NCBI GenBank assembly: GCA_016199325.1 | Contig: JACQGW010000071.1 | Location: 1-9,073, forward strand | Origin: Chloroflexota bacterium | GTDB lineage: Bacteria; Chloroflexota; Dehalococcoidia; JACQGW01 | Direction: 5' to 3' | Length of the DNA stretch: 9,073 bases | In this document: piece by piece, positions 8,496-9,073 of the stretch | Position numbering within the stretch: position 1 is the stretch's first letter | Layout: every line of letters begins with the position of its first letter | The notes under the pieces: model-generated | Told to the model about the DNA's origin: nothing | The model's database searches: none | What the model saw: the letters and a program-made list of their open reading frames with translations, nothing else | Position numbers and translations under genes: made by a program

Positions 8496-9073
8496 ATGGG
8501 GAAGCTGCAACAACCATTTGACAAACAGGATCCGCCGGCCGCCGACCGGGTGATCGGTCTGCTCTCGCCGGGCGACATCATCCAGTTCTGGGTCGAGGGC
8601 ACGCGCATCGTCAGCACGGTGCTCAACTGCCAGGAGACCATCGGCGCCCGCACCTACGGCTGGCAATGGTCCTTCCTGGACGATGGAACGCTGGTCGAGC
8701 ACTCGGCCGACGGCGAGTGGCGCTATCGTGAGCACGAGGTCATCCCGCAGGGCTCGTCGCTCTACGAAGAGCTGGTGGCGCCCGACGGTCTCCTCGTCCA
8801 GTTCGAGGAGCGCGTTCGAGCCGGCACCTCGGGCCGGCAGCCCGTCTTTGTGCATCTGCGCGACCGGGTCTATCGCATCGCCAACACCGGCACGCTGATC
8901 GCCCAGCGGAGCGGCGCCCAGCCCACCATCGAGCCGTGGCAGGCGTTTTCACCCGACCCGAAGGAGAACGTCTACTTCGGACTGGTGAACACCGAAGACG
9001 ACGAGGATGGCGTCCTCGGCATCTGGACCAGCCACGTCTGCCTCTCCTTCGGCCGCCCGATCAACCCCACCGA
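8496..9073 (+). CDS. Protein of unknown function, N-terminal part (runs off right edge)
   Basis: 192 complete codons from ATG 8496, open at the right edge. AGAGGAAGG lies 5 nt upstream. There is no signal peptide or membrane segment. LSPGDIIQFWVEGTRIVSTV begins a beta-rich region, followed by YGWQWSFLDDGTLVEH and EWRYREHEVI, then VFVHLRDRVYRIANTGTLIA and ENVYFGLVNTEDDEDG. The GD....W.E.-like layout loosely recalls DUF4178-type domains, but I would not assign it. Forty nt after the ATP-grasp gene on the same strand, it probably belongs to the same operon. Confidence 0.8.
   Translation, partial: MGKLQQPFDKQDPPAADRVIGLLSPGDIIQFWVEGTRIVSTVLNCQETIGARTYGWQWSFLDDGTLVEHSADGEWRYREHEVIPQGSSLYEELVAPDGLLVQFEERVRAGTSGRQPVFVHLRDRVYRIANTGTLIAQRSGAQPTIEPWQAFSPDPKENVYFGLVNTEDDEDGVLGIWTSHVCLSFGRPINPT

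Noticed and set aside
7085..8653. Minus-strand open frame of 522 codons
   Set aside because: It is antisense to the ATP-grasp gene, which has clear family motifs. The opposite frame has none.

Overview
The window looks like chromosomal DNA from a GC-rich bacterium. A Chloroflexota (Thermomicrobia-like) source is my best guess. It rests on GC-rich codon use, heavy use of GTG and TTG starts, and many short interspersed repeats of kinds often seen between genes in that phylum. I cannot confirm the taxon from sequence alone.

Left part (1-3072, minus strand). A short operon reads leftward from an extended -10 promoter near 3064-3072. Its first gene encodes a six-segment membrane protein of unknown function (3038-2124). 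Its second is gyrB (start 2098, running off the left edge). gyrB is interrupted by an intein: right after the TOPRIM motif EGDSAGG the frame continues into CFVGETRV..., with intein blocks A and B clearly readable (730 to about 431). The intein linker (430 to 1) stays open to the window edge. It is made largely of interspersed repeats, including a 28-bp-stem hairpin flanked by 16-bp direct repeats and a 21-bp tandem repeat that encodes a heptapeptide three times. The intein C-terminal half and the GyrB C-extein lie outside the window.

Middle (3039-3699). The divergent intergenic region holds a truncated VapC/PIN toxin remnant and two kinds of repeats arranged as large inverted blocks. A perfect TATAAT with an extended TG motif drives the rightward genes.

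Right part (3700-9073, plus strand). A tightly packed set of genes reads rightward: a putative lipoprotein with a Tyr-rich segment and a Ser/Gly tail, a 63-residue helical protein, a conserved-looking unknown protein carrying two in-frame repeat units, a DedA-family membrane protein, two overlapping small unknown genes, a glutathionylspermidine-synthase-like ATP-grasp enzyme, and the start of an unrecognised protein. The gene set loosely recalls E. coli ygiB-ygiC (lipoprotein plus glutathionylspermidine-synthase-like protein), suggesting an envelope or polyamine/peptide-ligase role; this is inference.

The two overlapping small genes (6412-7058) look inserted. The 10-bp sequence GGCGATAGCG occurs at both edges (6387-6396 and 7096-7105). 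Removing the intervening 709 bp would put the ATP-grasp start codon 8 nt after the dedA stop codon.
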